A stretch of DNA of 64,000 nucleotides from Mactromeris polynyma. Its lineage: Eukaryota; Mollusca; Bivalvia; Venerida; Mactridae. This document shows positions 33,401 to 45,929 of this stretch, one piece after another. Both the position numbers and the translations under genes were made by a program. Within the stretch, counting starts at the first letter, position 1, and every line of letters begins with the position of its first letter. Where the stretch lies: assembly GCA_032209605.1 (NCBI GenBank), contig JASFXZ010000053.1, positions 744,001-808,000 of the forward strand, read 5' to 3'. The notes beneath the pieces are model-generated. The model had not been told where the DNA came from. It saw only the letters and a program-made list of their open reading frames with translations, and ran no database searches.

Positions 33401-36400
33401 TAAAAATGGCTGCCATTTTCGCGGAATATCAACCATTTTGAAATCAGGGGAAGTAACCCATGCTGTAAATTCCGCCATTTTGAAAGAAGGGAGGCTACTC
33501 TTGTTTCGAATGGTCGCCTAAAAGGTACAGTTATGCCCCCTGCTTAAAATGGCCGCTATTATGAATGAGAGTAATGTCCCTTTATTACAAAATGAATGCA
33601 ATTTCAGACATGATTTATGGCCCCTGATGTCAAAATGGCTGCCATTTTCGCGGAATATCAACCATTTTGAAATCAGGGGAAGTAACCCATGCTGTAAATT
33701 CCGCCATTTTGAAAGAAGGGAGGCTACTCTTGTTTCGAATGGTCGCCTAAAAGGTACAGTTATGCCCCCTGCTTAAAATGGCCGCTATTATGAATGAGAG
33801 TAATGTCCCTTTATTACAAAATGGATGCAATTTTAGACATGATTTATGTCCCTTGATGTAAAAATGGCTGCCATTTTCGCGGAATATCAACCATTTTGAA
33901 ATCAGGGGAAGTAACCCATGCTGTAAATTTCGCCATTTTGAAAGAAGGGAGGCTACACTTGTTTCGAATGGTCACCTAAAAGGTACAGTCATGCCCCCTG
34001 CTTAAAATGGCCGCTATTATGAATGTGAGTAATGTCCCTTTATTACAAAATGTATGCAATTTCAGACATGATTTATGGCCCCTGATGCCAAAATGGCTGC
34101 CTTTTTCACGGAATATCAACCATTTTGAAATCAGGGGAAGTAACCCATGCTGTAAATTCCGCCATTTTGAAAGAAGGGAGGCTACTCTTGTTTCGAATGG
34201 TCGCCTAAAAGGTACAGTTATGCCCCCTGCTTAAAATGGCCGCTATTATGAATGAGAGTAATGTCCCTTTATTACAAAATGGATGCAATTTTAGACATGA
34301 TTTATGTCCCTTGATGTAAAAATGGCTGCCATTTTCGCGGAATATCAACCATTTTGAAATCAGGGGAAGTAACCCATGCTGTAAATTTCGCCATTTTGAA
34401 AGAAGGGAGGCTACTCTTGTTTCGAATGGTCACCTAAAAGGTACAGTTATGCCCCCTGCTTAAAATGGCGGCTATTATGAATGAGAGTAATGTCCCTTTA
34501 TTACAAAATGGATGCAATTTCAGACATGATTTATGGCCCCTGATGCCAAAATGGCTGCCTTTTTCACGGAATATCAACCATTTTGAAATCAGGGGAAGTA
34601 ATCCGTGCTGTTAATTTCCACCATTTTGGAAAAAGGGAGGCTACTCTTGTTTCGAATGGTCACCACGAAAGGTAGAGTTATGCATCCTGCTTAAAAATGG
34701 CCGCTATTATGAATGAGAGTTATGTCCCTTTATTACAAAATGTATGCAATTTCAGACATGATTTATGTCCCCTGATGTCAAAATGACTGCCATTTTCGCG
34801 GAATATCAACCGTTTTGAAATCAGGGGAAGTAACCCATGCTGTAAATTCCGCCATTTTGAAAGAAGGGAGGCTACTCTTGTTTCGAATGGTCGCCTAAAA
34901 GGTACAGTTATGCCCCCTGCTTAAAATGGCCGCTATTATGAATGAAAGTAATGTCCCTTTATTACAAAATGGATGCAATTTCAGACATGATTTATGTCCG
35001 TCCCCTGATGTCAAAATGGCTGCCATTTTCGCGGAATATCAACCATTTTGAAATCAGGGGAAGTAACCCATGCTGTAAATTTCGCCATTTTGAAAGAAGC
35101 GAGGCTACACTTGTTTCGAATGGTCACCTAAAAGGTACAGTTATGCCCCCTGCTTAAAATGGCCGCTATTATGAATGAGAGTAATGTCCCTTTATTACAA
35201 AATGTATGCAATTTCAGACATGATTTATGGCCCCTGATGCCAAAATGGCTGCCTTTTTCACGGAATATCAACCATTTTGAAATCAGGGGAAGTAATCCGT
35301 GCTGTTAATTTCCACCATTTTGGAAAAAGGGAAGCTACTCTTGTTTCGAATGGTCACCACGAAAGGTAGAGTTATGCATCCTGCTTAAAAATGGCCGCTA
35401 TTATGAATGAGAGTTATGTCCCTTTATTACAAAATGTATGCAATTTCAGACATGATTTATGTCCCCTGATGTCAAAATGGCTGCCATTTTCGCGGAATAT
35501 CAACCATTTTGAAATCAGGGGAAGTAACCCATGCTGTAAATTCCGCCATTTTGAAAGAAGGGAGGCTACTCTTGTTTCGAATGGTCGCCTAAAAGGTACA
35601 GTTATGCCCCCTGCTTAAAATGGCCGCTATTATGAATGAGAGTAATGTCCCTTTATTTCAAAATTGATACAATTTAAGACATGAGTGATGTCCCCTGATG
35701 TCAAAATGGTAACACTTTTCGCGGACTATCCACCATTTTGAAATCAGGGTAAGTAATCCATGTTGTAAATTTCCGCCATTTTGGAAGTAAGGGAGGCTAC
35801 TCTTGTTTCGAATGATCACCACGCAAGGTAGAGTTATGCATCCTGCTTAAAAATGGCCGCTATTATGAATGAGAGTTATGTCCCTTTATTACAAAATGGA
35901 TGCAATTTTAGACATGATTTATGTCCCTTGATGTCAAAATGGCTGCCATTTTCGCGTAAATATCAACCATTTTGAAATCAGGGGAAGTAACCCATGCTGT
36001 GAATTTCGCCATTTTGAAAGAAGGGAGGCTACTCTTGTTTCGAATGGTCGCCTAAAAGGTACTGTTATTCCCCCTGCTTAAAATGGCCGCTATTATGAAT
36101 GAAAGTAATGTCCCTTTATTACAAAATGGATGCAATTTTAGACATGATTTATGTCCCTTGGTGTCAAAATGGCTGCCATTTTCGCGGAATATCAACCATT
36201 TTGAAATCAGGGGAAGTAACCCATGCTGTAAATTCCGCCATTTTGAAAGAAGGGAGACTACTCTTGTTTCGAATGGTCGCCTAAAAGGTACAGTTATGCC
36301 CCCTGCTTAAAATGGCCGCTATTATGAATGCGAGTAATGTCCCTTTATTACAAAATGGATGCAATTTCAGACATAATTAATGTCCCCTGATGTCAAAATG

Positions 36401-37680
36401 GCTGCCAGTTTCGCGGAATATCAACCATTTTGAAATCAGGGGAAGTAACCCATGCTGTAAATTCCGCCATTTTGAAAGAAGGGAGACTACTCTTGTTTCG
36501 AATGGTCGCCTAAAAGGTACAGTTATGCCCACTGCTTAAAGTGGCCGCTATTATGAATGAGGGTAATGTCCCTTTATTACAAAGTGGATGCAATTTTAGA
36601 CATGATTTATGTCCCTTGATGTCAAAATGGCTGCCATTTTCGCGGAATATCAACCATTTTGAAATCAGGGAAGTAACCCATGCTGTAAATTCCGCCATTT
36701 TGAAAGAAGGGAGGCTACTCTTGTTTCGAATGGTCGCCAAGCAAGGTAGAGTTATGCCTACTGCTTTAAAATGATCGCTATTATGAATGAGAGTAATGTC
36801 CCTTTATTTCAAAATTGATGCAATTTAAGACATGAGTGATGTCCCCTGATGTAAAATGGCTGCCATTTTCGCGGAATATCACCCATTTTGAAAACAGGGG
36901 AGGTAATTCATGCTGTGGATTTCCGCCATTTGAAAGAAGGGAGGCTACTTTTGTTTCGAATGGTTGCCAAGTAAGGTAGAGTTATGCATCCTGCTTAAAA
37001 ATGGCCGCTATTATGAATGAGAGTTATGTCCCTTTATTTCAAAATGGATGCAATTTTAGACGTGATTTATGTCCCCTGATATCAAAATGGCTGCCATTTT
37101 CGCGGAATATCAAACATTTTGAAATCAGGGGAGGTAATCCGTGCTGTAAATTTCCACCATTTTGAAAGAAGGGAGGCTACTCTTGTTTCGAATGGTCGCC
37201 AAGCAAGGTAGAGTTATGCCTCCTGCTTAAAAATGGCCGCTATTATGAATGAGAGTAACGTCCCTTTATTACAAAACGGATGCAATTTTTGACATGATTA
37301 ATGTCCCCTGATGTAAAATGGCTGCCATTTTCGCGGAATATCACCCATTTTGAAAACAGGGGAGGTAATCCATGCTGTAATTTTCCGCCATTTTGAAAGA
37401 AGGGATGCTTCTTTTGTTTTGAATGGTCGCCTAGAACGTAGAATTATGCCCCCTCCTTTAAAATGGCCGCTATTATGAATGAGGGTAATGTCCCTTTACT
37501 ACAAAATGGATGCAATTTTATACATGATTAATGTCACCTGATGTCAAAATGGCTGCCATTTTCGCGGAATATCAACCATTTTGAAATCAAGGGGAAATCC
37601 GTGCTGGTAATTTCCACCATTTTATTTTGAAAGGAGGGAGGCTACTCTTGTTTCGAATGGTCGCCAAGCATTGTAGAGTT
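30495..37680 (+). repeat. Satellite array, about 31 units of roughly 229 bp
   Basis: The unit starts near ATGGCCGCTATTATGAATGA and contains ATGGCTGCCATTTTCGCGG, TTTTGAAATCAGGGGAAGTA and GGGAGGCTACTCTTGTTTCG. Unit starts are spaced mostly 228-231 bp (for example 31708, 31937, 33549, 34007). As 229 is not a multiple of three, each unit only yields a separate 75-codon frame; these are not genes. Units are most alike in the centre and more divergent after about 35640, as expected for a homogenised satellite with decaying edges. A block of about ten units is repeated at an offset of 2299 bp. Confidence 0.93.
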
Positions 37681-37990
37681 ACATGTGACTTTCGTGGCTG
37701 CTATCATATTATTGATATGTGACTTTCGTGGCTACTGCCGTATTACAGATATGTGACTTTCGTGGCTACTGCCATATTACAGATATGTGACTTTCATGGC
37801 TACTGCCATATTACAGATATGTGACTTTCGTGGCTACTATCATATTATAGACATGTGTCATGATGTGACTTTCGTGGCTACTGCCATATTATAGACATGT
37901 GACTTTCGTGGCTACTGCCATATTACAGACATGTGTCTTGCATGGCTACTACCATAGTATAGACATGTGACTTTCGTGGGTACTACCATA
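37681..37990 (+). repeat. 34-bp tandem array next to a transposon end
   Basis: About nine units of ATGTGACTTTCGTGGCTACT, then GCCATATTACAGAT, with variants. The core ACTTTCGTGGCTAC is the exact inverse of the outer part of the adjacent transposon terminus (38009-38022) and also appears at the opposite end (47784-47797). Confidence 0.85.
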
Positions 37991-38005
37991 ATAATATATC
38001 AATAT

Positions 38006-38090
38006 GTCCGTAGCCACGAAAGTACAAGGCGGAAGTTAAAATGAATATTCATGAGTTGCAATTTTCACAAAATGACTTTTTTTACGGCAC
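38006..38090 (+). repeat. Left inverted repeat of the 9.8-kb element
   Basis: Starts GTCCGTAGCCACG and includes the self-complementary ATGAATATTCAT. It matches 47718-47800 inverted with about five differences. Confidence 0.88.
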
Positions 38091-38194
38091 ATACAATTAG
38101 TTAGTTCTAAATGGACAGTATTCGGTGAATAGGCGTGCCTAATGAATATTCATTATTACGAAGAAACGCTTTATGCGTTGCAAGCGTCTGGTGC

Positions 38195-39275
38195 AATAGA
38201 ACTGGCTAAGACATTTCGCCCCCTAACATTTCGACCCCTGATTTGTATAAGACGTTTCGACCCCTGATTTATGTTTCTAACAGTTATAAAAGCAGGTAAC
38301 AGATCGGACACCCGATATGCGGCTATCATACATAGGTGTTTGAATTCATCACTGCTAGCACTATACATAGCCCATACACGAGTATAACAGGCTACATATC
38401 GGACATCCGGTATTCGGCGATCATACATTGGTGTTTGAATGCATTACGATCATATATAGGTGTTCTAACTCAACACTGCTAGCACTATACCTACCTCATA
38501 CATGATTATAACAGATTACAAATTGGATCAAATGTTGTGGACATGTATGATTGACGGAGCTAATCATATGTATTTGTATCGTAAAGGCACGGACTTATAT
38601 GTCCGTGGTAAAGGGTTAAGAAAAAGTATCTGTCTGTCGAAATCGTCATCAGAATCCATATTATATATACGATTCCAGATATTAAATCCATTGTTGGATT
38701 ATCGTATTGAGACGTATGTGGTTATTTTGATTGCACAGTTTATTTCAATATAAATTTTAATGCTTACAACACTTTTTTCTGTGATCGAAGAGCATTAATA
38801 TATTTTAACCCAATTTTTTTTAGGTTTCATGCTTAATTTTTTAACAACTCGTTTCTTAAGGTGTCTTTCAAAAAACAAGGTAAAGAGTGTATTTTTTTTG
38901 ATTCTGTAATTCTATGCTCAACTTAATACATTAATTAAACCATGTGAACTCACTGTGTTTTGCCTCCATGCTGACCTGGATAGAAGGCCCAGTGTTGCCG
39001 GGGCAAGTGCCCGAAGTCGCCGTCTGTGGATTAGCGGTAGCGGCAGTCCGGCTGCGTTGTTCGCATATTCGCCCTTTATAAGTGGGCAGATATCATTTTA
39101 CTCACTACATTGTAACATGATTATAACAGGTTACTGGTCGGACATCCGGTATTTGGCGATCATATATGATGTTCCAACTCATCACTGCTAGCACTAAACC
39201 TACCTTGTACATGCTTATAACAGGTTACAGGTTGGACACCTGTATTTGATGTACGTGTTCGAACTCATCAGACAG
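38195..39275 (+). repeat. Degenerate repeat of about 90 bp, interrupted
   Basis: Units with TATAACAGGTTAC, TCGGACATCCGGTATT, GGCGATCATA, CAACTCATCACTGCTAGCAC and ACCTAC occur at about 38285-38390, 38388-38525, 39117-39205 and 39213-39270. They are separated by about 590 bp of other DNA (38526-39115), so the array was split by an insertion or has decayed. A short TTTCGACCCCTGATTT repeat precedes it (38210-38270). Confidence 0.65.
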
Positions 39276-40379
39276 TAATCTTTTGTATAATTGCATATTC
39301 ATTTACTCTTCTTTGTATTATTTTTACCATCATCCTGGTTCAACATTCTGTTGGAATCCCACGACAATGAGTATGGAAGCGTGGCACGTCTGCTCGGTAT
39401 GTAGGAGGCTTATGAGGTGTTTGCTCGAGTTTGTATTTGATGCCATTCCAACCAATGTCAATGTCTCCTTTGTAAAAAATTGTCTCATGGCATTGTCACA
39501 TTTCCTGTTAATTACACATTTGATGTTTTGTGTTACTGGTATGGCTGAATAATGGAATGGTTCTTATACCTCCATTACACAATTTTCACAGGTATGTTCA
39601 TTTACAAAAATGGCAATATATGGAACAACAAATGGAACTAAATTTCTTTGTTTTATTAGGCAAGTATGAATATACATTTCTTGACATGATACTTTAAATA
39701 CGTCCCATGCTTATTTGCAAACATACTTCATTTGATAACAAAATGTTCCTGAAACCGACTAGATCAAAATTGGTTGATATGAAGATCCTCACAGTTAGCA
39801 AAAGATATGATTTCCAACATGTAAAGAATAATCACTATAATTATAATATCAACAAAATGACACGCATCTGGCAGGCGTGATTCTTTAAATGAATCACGCA
39901 ATTTGAACAATCTTGCTAGAGGGTTACCAAAGGAACATTTGCGAGAAATTATTTCAAAATTGTGCCAGTAGTTTGTATACAAGAAGATTAGTAAGTTTCC
40001 ACGAATACAAATTAATTGGACGTATGACCATACAGTGAGTGATCACAATAACTCACACTGAGGTTTTTTCTCAGACGACTTAAAAAACTGCAAATTCCAA
40101 TGCAACTACAGTACACACTAAATATTCAAAATATTAAAACAATGCGTCTTTAACAATTGAATGGACACAAAGAGTTATTTGATATTTTCTTGCACTACTG
40201 TACAGCAATATAACTGAATGACACACAATTAACTTGACTGTCCCTATGTTGGCAGAAAGGTAACCTAACTGATACAAAAAGGTAAGATGTTTCATGAATA
40301 TTTCCAGTTGCTTGCAGAAAGACGAGCAAATTAGTACTGTTCCTAATTCAAGGAAACTGATTAATATTCAACTTGCTGC

Positions 40380-40440
40380 AGTATATGACTGAAATATTGT
40401 TGAAAAAAGGTGCAAAACCAGATGAAAAAATGGAACAAAT
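40380..40440 (+). repeat. SINE 3' tail remnant
   Basis: GTATATGACTGAAATATTGT, then TGAAAAAAGGTGCAAAACC, matches the tail of the SINE at 25117-25392 (ATAACTGAAATATCGTTGAG, then AAACGGCGTTAAACC). The head is not recognisable. The rest of 39276-40633 shows nothing I can support. Confidence 0.55.
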
Positions 40441-40633
40441 ATTGATTAGTTACATAGTAATTACTGTAGATGGGCAAATTAACCTTGTTTAAAAAGTAAA
40501 CGGCAATACATCTGTCCATGCATCAGAACATTATGATTATACAAATGTACATATTTCATGCAAGTTACACAATTTGATGAAATATCTAACATTAAAAATT
40601 TGTCTAATTTCTGTCAAAGCATAGTTTCCGAAA

Positions 40634-41326
40634 CTAATCTCTTTTGGTTCTCTTCGAAGGCCTATCTGGGGGGAAGTTAAGAGAGGACATCCTCTGAAAT
40701 TAAAAATTTGGTTCAAGAATGTGTGGTATGAAACAATATTTTGTAATAAAGGCCAGTCATGAAACATTAATCTATCTACATTAATCATCTAAATTTTGGT
40801 CACAAAACTCACCATGACATGTTAGACTAAGGCGACCTTAAACAGTTCTGTTTATTATATCCAGTGTAAGGTGTAAACATTGTCCTCATTATTTTATTAA
40901 GCATAACCAGAAGAACAAAATGTTGAATATAGACAAACATCAAGTAATCATTACCCTAACATAACTCCAATTAATGTATTCTATAAAAAATAGAATGAAG
41001 TACACAATTTTTAAGAAAGGTAACAACAATATCTACATTACTGTACCACTTACAAGTCTGTAGGCAGCTAGTCAAGACTATTCCATATTAATACTTGAAA
41101 TTCTACTTCAGCTTGATGGCAATAAAATGTCTATATACACTTTGTATTATTTGTTAAGGTTCAAATTGTATTTGTTTAACTTCAAAAAGTCATCATAATT
41201 ACCTGTATAACATGTACGCCACAAGAAGTTCCATCCATCTGGTTTTTAAGCGGAAGGAAATCGATGTTCCAATGTTGGGTAGGAGATGTCTCTATCCTGT
41301 GCTTGTAACGCTCATTCATAAAGGCA
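40634..41326 (-). pseudogene. Ulp1/SENP-like cysteine-protease exons of the transposon gene
   Basis: Exon 41326-41203 encodes a stretch ending in LKNQMDGTSCGVHVIQ. Its Q-x5-C core (QMDGTSC) is the catalytic Gln/Cys block of C48 (Ulp1) peptidases. It splices in phase 0 to a final exon, 40693-40634, ending PSKRTKRD and a stop. Acceptors (TTTTTAG, TTTCAG) and the donor (CAG|GTAATT) are good. The catalytic His and Asp would lie upstream and are not seen, and the incoming phase does not match the SWIM exon, so at least one linking exon is missing or lost. Ulp1-like domains are common passengers of animal and plant DNA transposons. Confidence 0.6.
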
Positions 41327-42284
41327 CTAAAAATTGATAGTAAGATATAAATATGGGATTTTTTTTTGTAATTCTTAAATGTAGCTTATGAAGGCAATAA
41401 TTGGTAACTGGAAAATATACACTTTTCTGGTACAAACTGCAGGAGCGATTTAAGTCTCAGTTGATCAAATTCTGTCTGAAATATACAGACCACCGCTTTT
41501 TGGTTTTTCTTTCATTGACAATATCATCCCTGCAATATACATCTTTTGCAAATTCTATATGCAGCTTAGCATAGTACAGATGTTGATTAAAGGGTAGAAA
41601 GGACCTTAAGTGCTACCTAGAAGATGTGCTTATACAGCTACATTAAATAGATGGTAAATGGTTACATAGCAAAGAAGCAATCACCAAATACCACCTGCTG
41701 AAGTTATGAAAGGATATGGTATCTTTCAACATTGTCAGCACTGAATCATATAGTCCAAGGGCTTTATAAGGTCGACATTAAAAATATAGATTTATTGATG
41801 ATGTGGCTACTCAACTGACTGGTATCAGCGATTCCAGTTGTTTGTACCCAATAGCTATTGTACTGCGGTAATATTCGTACCCAGCAATTTTAGCTAACCT
41901 CAATAAATATTTACATCAGGGGAAACAAACAATAGTTTATTATTGGCCTAAAGCATTTTATGACATGAAAGTACTTAAATAAATGCAAACTACAATGATG
42001 ATCATGTGGATTGAGCCTACAACCTTTAGTAGATCACCCAACATTCAACATTGGATGTTTAAAACAAAAATCCTATTCCTAACCTAAAGAACCTATTTTT
42101 TCATCTATGTTACATGAACCACACATATATTTAGGTCAATATTCAAACACAACACCGGAACAGTATCTCTTACTACCATCTCTGAAGGTAGATATGTTTT
42201 GAGAATTGCTGAATACAGAGAAAAATGCTAAAACATTTAAATTTCTACAAATTAATTTGTCCCATAAAATGATTATAAACAAGA

Positions 42285-42430
42285 GATGTTTGTAAAACAT
42301 TATGCCCCTATGACCTTTGACCCCAAAATCAATAGGGTTCCTCTGCTACCCAAGATGAATGTTTGGAACAGCTTTAAGGATGATAGGGGTTCTAGATGGG
42401 AAACGAAAAGTTTACGGACGGACCGACCGA
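42285..42430 (+). repeat. Dispersed mollusc repeat (ATGCCCC ... GGACGGACCGACCGAC)
   Basis: Runs from AAGAGATGTTTGTAAAACAT to ACGGACGGACCGACCGACA. I recognise this type of repeat from bivalve DNA. It lies in the gap between the SWIM and Ulp1 exons and may have displaced a linking exon. The rest of 41327-42552 has nothing I can support. Confidence 0.5.
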
Positions 42431-42552
42431 CATGTGCAAACCTATATGCCCTCCCTTTTCCGAAGTTTAATAGTTCACTGATTACTATAACTTCCTTAGG
42501 ATACTATGAACATTGGCTAATACTATTTTATTCTATATGAATTCTAACATAC

Positions 42553-43271
42553 CTGCTGTCTTAGTTTTTGTGTTCCTCTTCTTCCTTAGCTTTAGGACAC
42601 TGGTGTTTTTCTGTCCAAGTTTACGTCCAGGTTTTCTTGGTCTTAAGATACCAGCCTCAGCAGGGACCATGCCACGTACTTTCTTATACAAGACTGTCAA
42701 GTCTTGGAACAGTTCTTCATATTGTGCATCTGCTGGCACTAAATACATCATGCTATTTATAGCACATGAGAGTGCTCTACATTTGGACTTGACAGCCACT
42801 GTTTGTTTTGGTGTATGTGTTGGTTGGACCTTGGAATGGCTCTGTGTCTGTTTTGGTCCATCAGTACCTTGATTGTCTTGTTGCGCATCATAAGGAATGA
42901 CATCCTCATCGACCAAAAGATGAGGAGCGTTTCTAAACTCTTAACTAAGGGACTCCCATCCGTGTCCTGGTACATGCATGATGATGTGAAGCATGTGCTT
43001 ACATGGTAAATGGTATTTACCCCAGTCCAAGCAGGTGCAGGAAGGGAGGAATCCACCCAGATCTATATTGTACTGGCAACCACTAGTAGCACTTGTTATA
43101 GTGAACGTATGTTCCTCAGTCTGGTTAACTTCACTAACTGCAGGCTCACTTTTTATGCGATCCATACAGTGTTCTATAAATGCACTAGACTTACAGTTGA
43201 GGAAATCAGGGATGTCTAGGATGTCTGCGGAGTAATTCTTTGACAACCATTCCAGGTTTTGTTTCACGTTC
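42553..43271 (-). pseudogene. SWIM zinc-finger exon with an in-frame stop
   Basis: The acceptor TTTTCAG at 43272-43274 joins in phase to the CaRF-like exon at 43987. The frame encodes ITSATSGCQYNIDLGG, then a SWIM finger (CTCLDWGKYHLPCKHM, C-x-C-x9-C-x-H). It then continues GWESLS, a TAA stop (42943-42941), and the same frame resumes (EFRNAPHLLVDEDV) for 127 more codons to a donor at 42553. The continued frame and family-like text after the stop show that it is a nonsense mutation in a longer gene. SWIM fingers bind DNA or protein and are frequent C-terminal to MULE transposase domains. The tail is basic (KPGRKLGQKN). Confidence 0.72.
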
Positions 43272-43281
43272 CTGAAAAGCA

Positions 43282-43986
43282 TATATTCAAATTATTACAT
43301 ACAGTGCATGGAACTTTAAAGCAGAATATTGATAAAACAAAAAAGTTGTTTACAAACAATGCACATCTCGGATATCCACATTTTAGATTAAATAATACTA
43401 AGCAAAAGCAATTAAATCATTAGACACTTGACAGCAGCAAACAACCCCACATCAATGATAATTCAGTAGCCTGACTGACACTAAGCTTCTTATTAAATCC
43501 CATTAATGCAACAGTCAAATACTAAAGGCAGGGTTATGAGCCTTGTTATACACAAGCATATTGTTAAAAAGTGGGGGCATGAAAATAAATCATAGTACCA
43601 ATATTATCAATGTTAAAAATACATCCGAATACAGTAGAATTACCCTTTAACTTCAATTTTGTTTTGGCATTTCTGTATTTTTTTTTTATTTTTAGTCAAA
43701 CAGTGCACAAAACCCATTTACGCTAGTATATAAAGAAGTGATCTTGACAACACACTACACTGGAAATACCAAGATACCTTTTCATATTAGCATCTGCATG
43801 CTAAAACATACTATTATGAGGTTTCATTGCAGAATGGAACTTTTAACTTTTACTAGTTTTTAGTGGAACTCTTTTTTCTTTCATTTTGGTAACACTGACC
43901 TTGACACAATGTTAACCAAATGTGTCTACAGTTAGGGACTGCATCTATCAAATTTTAAGAGTTTAATGTTGGTCTAGTTTACTTAC
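43282..43986. other. Intron between the CaRF-like and SWIM exons
   Basis: In full-length relatives the transposase catalytic domain would be expected here. I see no open frame of useful length on the minus strand and no DDE-like motif. Near 43530-43560, text of dispersed-repeat type appears. Confidence 0.5.
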
Positions 43987-45929
43987 TGTTGCACACAAAG
44001 GGCCGAGTACATGTGGTTTTTGATAATTTTCCTGCTTGGATAAAATCGGCTATTCAAACGATTAGCAGTTGGAAATTGTCGTTTTGAATAATCGAAAATG
44101 GCCCGTTCCATTTCATCAATCCTCCTGACACCATCTCCAACCAAAGAGTGAATCCTGTCAATAATTGTCTGGTCCAATCTCTGATACACTGAGCTGAGCT
44201 ACAAGAAATTTTACAAGAAATATCTTCAAAAAAGATGATCAACACAAATTGAAATAAGCAAAGATGTTGTAGTTTTATTGATTAAGATCTTAAGTTATAT
44301 CAGGAACACATGTTCATAGAATCAATAAATAAAGACAACGAAACATTAAAAATCTGCTTTCGTTCATTTATATGAATCAGAGCTCGGAGTTAAAACAAGA
44401 CAAATTTTAGGCAATTTCTAAAATCAAAGGGTGATAACTCCCGAGTGACTTGAGCGATTTGGCTGGTTATCAAACTTGGCCGAGATATTATGCCCACAAA
44501 CATTTGCACCAAGTTTGGTAAAGATCGGATGAAAACTCTTTGACTTAGAGAGCGGACAACATGTGGACGCCGCCCGCCACGGTTGTATAAAATTTCAATA
44601 ACAACATGCGTGGTAGAAGTAGTTTGTATCCTGCTCAATAAACAATCAACAGTATTTAAGAATTCAAAGACATAAAACATGTAATTTTAAAATATCATCC
44701 CATTTTTCAAACCTGATAATTAACAAAGTCTACCAAAATTCCAAACAAACGATATCAGAATATTTTTTATGATGTTTCTACCTCACCAGTGATGTGGTTG
44801 TGACAAGATTCATTGGGTACAGACACATACACCCTCACACTCCAATTTACATTGGATGAATGAAGAGCTTTATTCAGTAAAGTCCTCTTGACTTTCTTCT
44901 GATAATCAGAGTTGGAATCAATCTAAAAAAGAAGGGAATTTATTACATATTTATATATTTAGTCCACGGACAATCCACTCACTTTTTACACAATAATTAC
45001 TCGGACAAAATTAAATTTAACTGAAGAATTGTTTTTTTATCTTTATACAATGTTGTAAAATATTCTCAATGTCAATGTTTGTCACCTTCAAATATATTTG
45101 TGTTCATTTAATCAGGTACTATACCAAGGAGTTGTCTTATAAATAACTTGCACCAATAAATGAGGGCCAGTTTGTTAGTGTTTTTGTCATGTCTCGTTAC
45201 AACACAACAAAATCATATAAAGTACTGATGACATCTCTATCTTGGTTGCATTTGATACCTTGTAATCATGATAGCAGATGACGGCCCTAAGGATGATTGA
45301 AGCCCTGTAACCCTCTTTCTTGGTGCTGTGCTTTCGGCTCTTCTCTTCATACCCATGTTCAGACTGAAATATAACGAATTGCGTCTTTGAAACAAGTTTT
45401 AAAAGAGTTAACAATTGAAATTATCAGTTTTGCAAACAAATGACTGTAAATGATGTTAAAGTGCCCAGTTCTGAAATTACCAAAGGTCAAAAAGATTCAG
45501 TTGGTTTAAAAGTTTTTATTTCAATGAAAAGAGTAAGTGTCCTGGTTTACATATTAATGTACAATGAGGCTATGATAAAAACAATAATATATCTAACAGC
45601 TTTTTGGGTGCAGGTCCTGGTTCATTAAGACTCGAATAGAACAAAGTGTGCAGTATTTCATATGTGCAGGGAGGAACCGTATATGACCCTTATAGTGTGT
45701 TCCAGACATGTGTCATATAAAACTTCCTAGTCAAATACAAAGTAAAACATACCAACCTCAGATTTATTTCTGCTAGATTTTAATTTGTCCGATTGATGTC
45801 TGTCTGGACCTTTCCAACACTCACGGATCTGACGTCCTACAAACTGGAAAGGCACACCATCAAACTGGATGGGAAGTAAGGAACTTGAATGCTCCTCCCA
45901 ATATATACGTCCTCCAACTTTTGGACCTC
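43987..45929 (-). CDS. CaRF-like (ALS2CR8-type) N-terminal exons of the transposon gene
   Basis: Four exons, 45929-45757, 45363-45259, 44922-44782 and 44198-43987, splice in frame (three phase-0 joins, then phase 2). They read GGRIYWEEHSSS with DGVPFQFVG; KHSTKKEGYRASI; VYVSVPNESCHNHITGE; and HSLVGDGVRRIDEME with FYPSRKIIKNHMYSAL. The order and the marks (DGVPF, STKK, H-x-H-x-TG, RFYPSRK..NH) match the calcium-response-factor domain (PF15299 type), also found fused to transposase modules in invertebrates. It is probably a nuclear DNA-binding domain. The start codon exon is not found upstream of 45929. The downstream partner is the SWIM exon. Confidence 0.65.
44250..44370 (+). repeat. Dispersed repeat B, copy 2
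   Basis: Matches 21225-21345 (AGATGTTGTAGTTTTAT, CATAGAATCAATAAATAAAG, CTGCTTTCGTTCA). It lies in an intron of the transposon gene. Confidence 0.65.
44390..44600 (+). repeat. Dispersed mollusc repeat
   Basis: AGGGTGATAACTCCCGAGTG, then TATCAAACTTGGCCGAGATA and GTTTGGTAAAGATCGGATGA. This wording is familiar to me from bivalve dispersed repeats; recollection only. Confidence 0.45.

Noticed and set aside
31022..36774. Many similar 75-codon frames as a gene family
   Set aside because: They are one frame of the 229-bp satellite unit, recurring once per unit, with stops at the same place.
30495..37680. CRISPR-like repeat array
   Set aside because: The genome is eukaryotic, the units are contiguous with no unique spacers, and no cas-like gene is present.
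39283..39552. 89-codon frame inside the 9.8-kb element
   Set aside because: No recognisable domain or splice context; composition as expected for AT-rich non-coding DNA.
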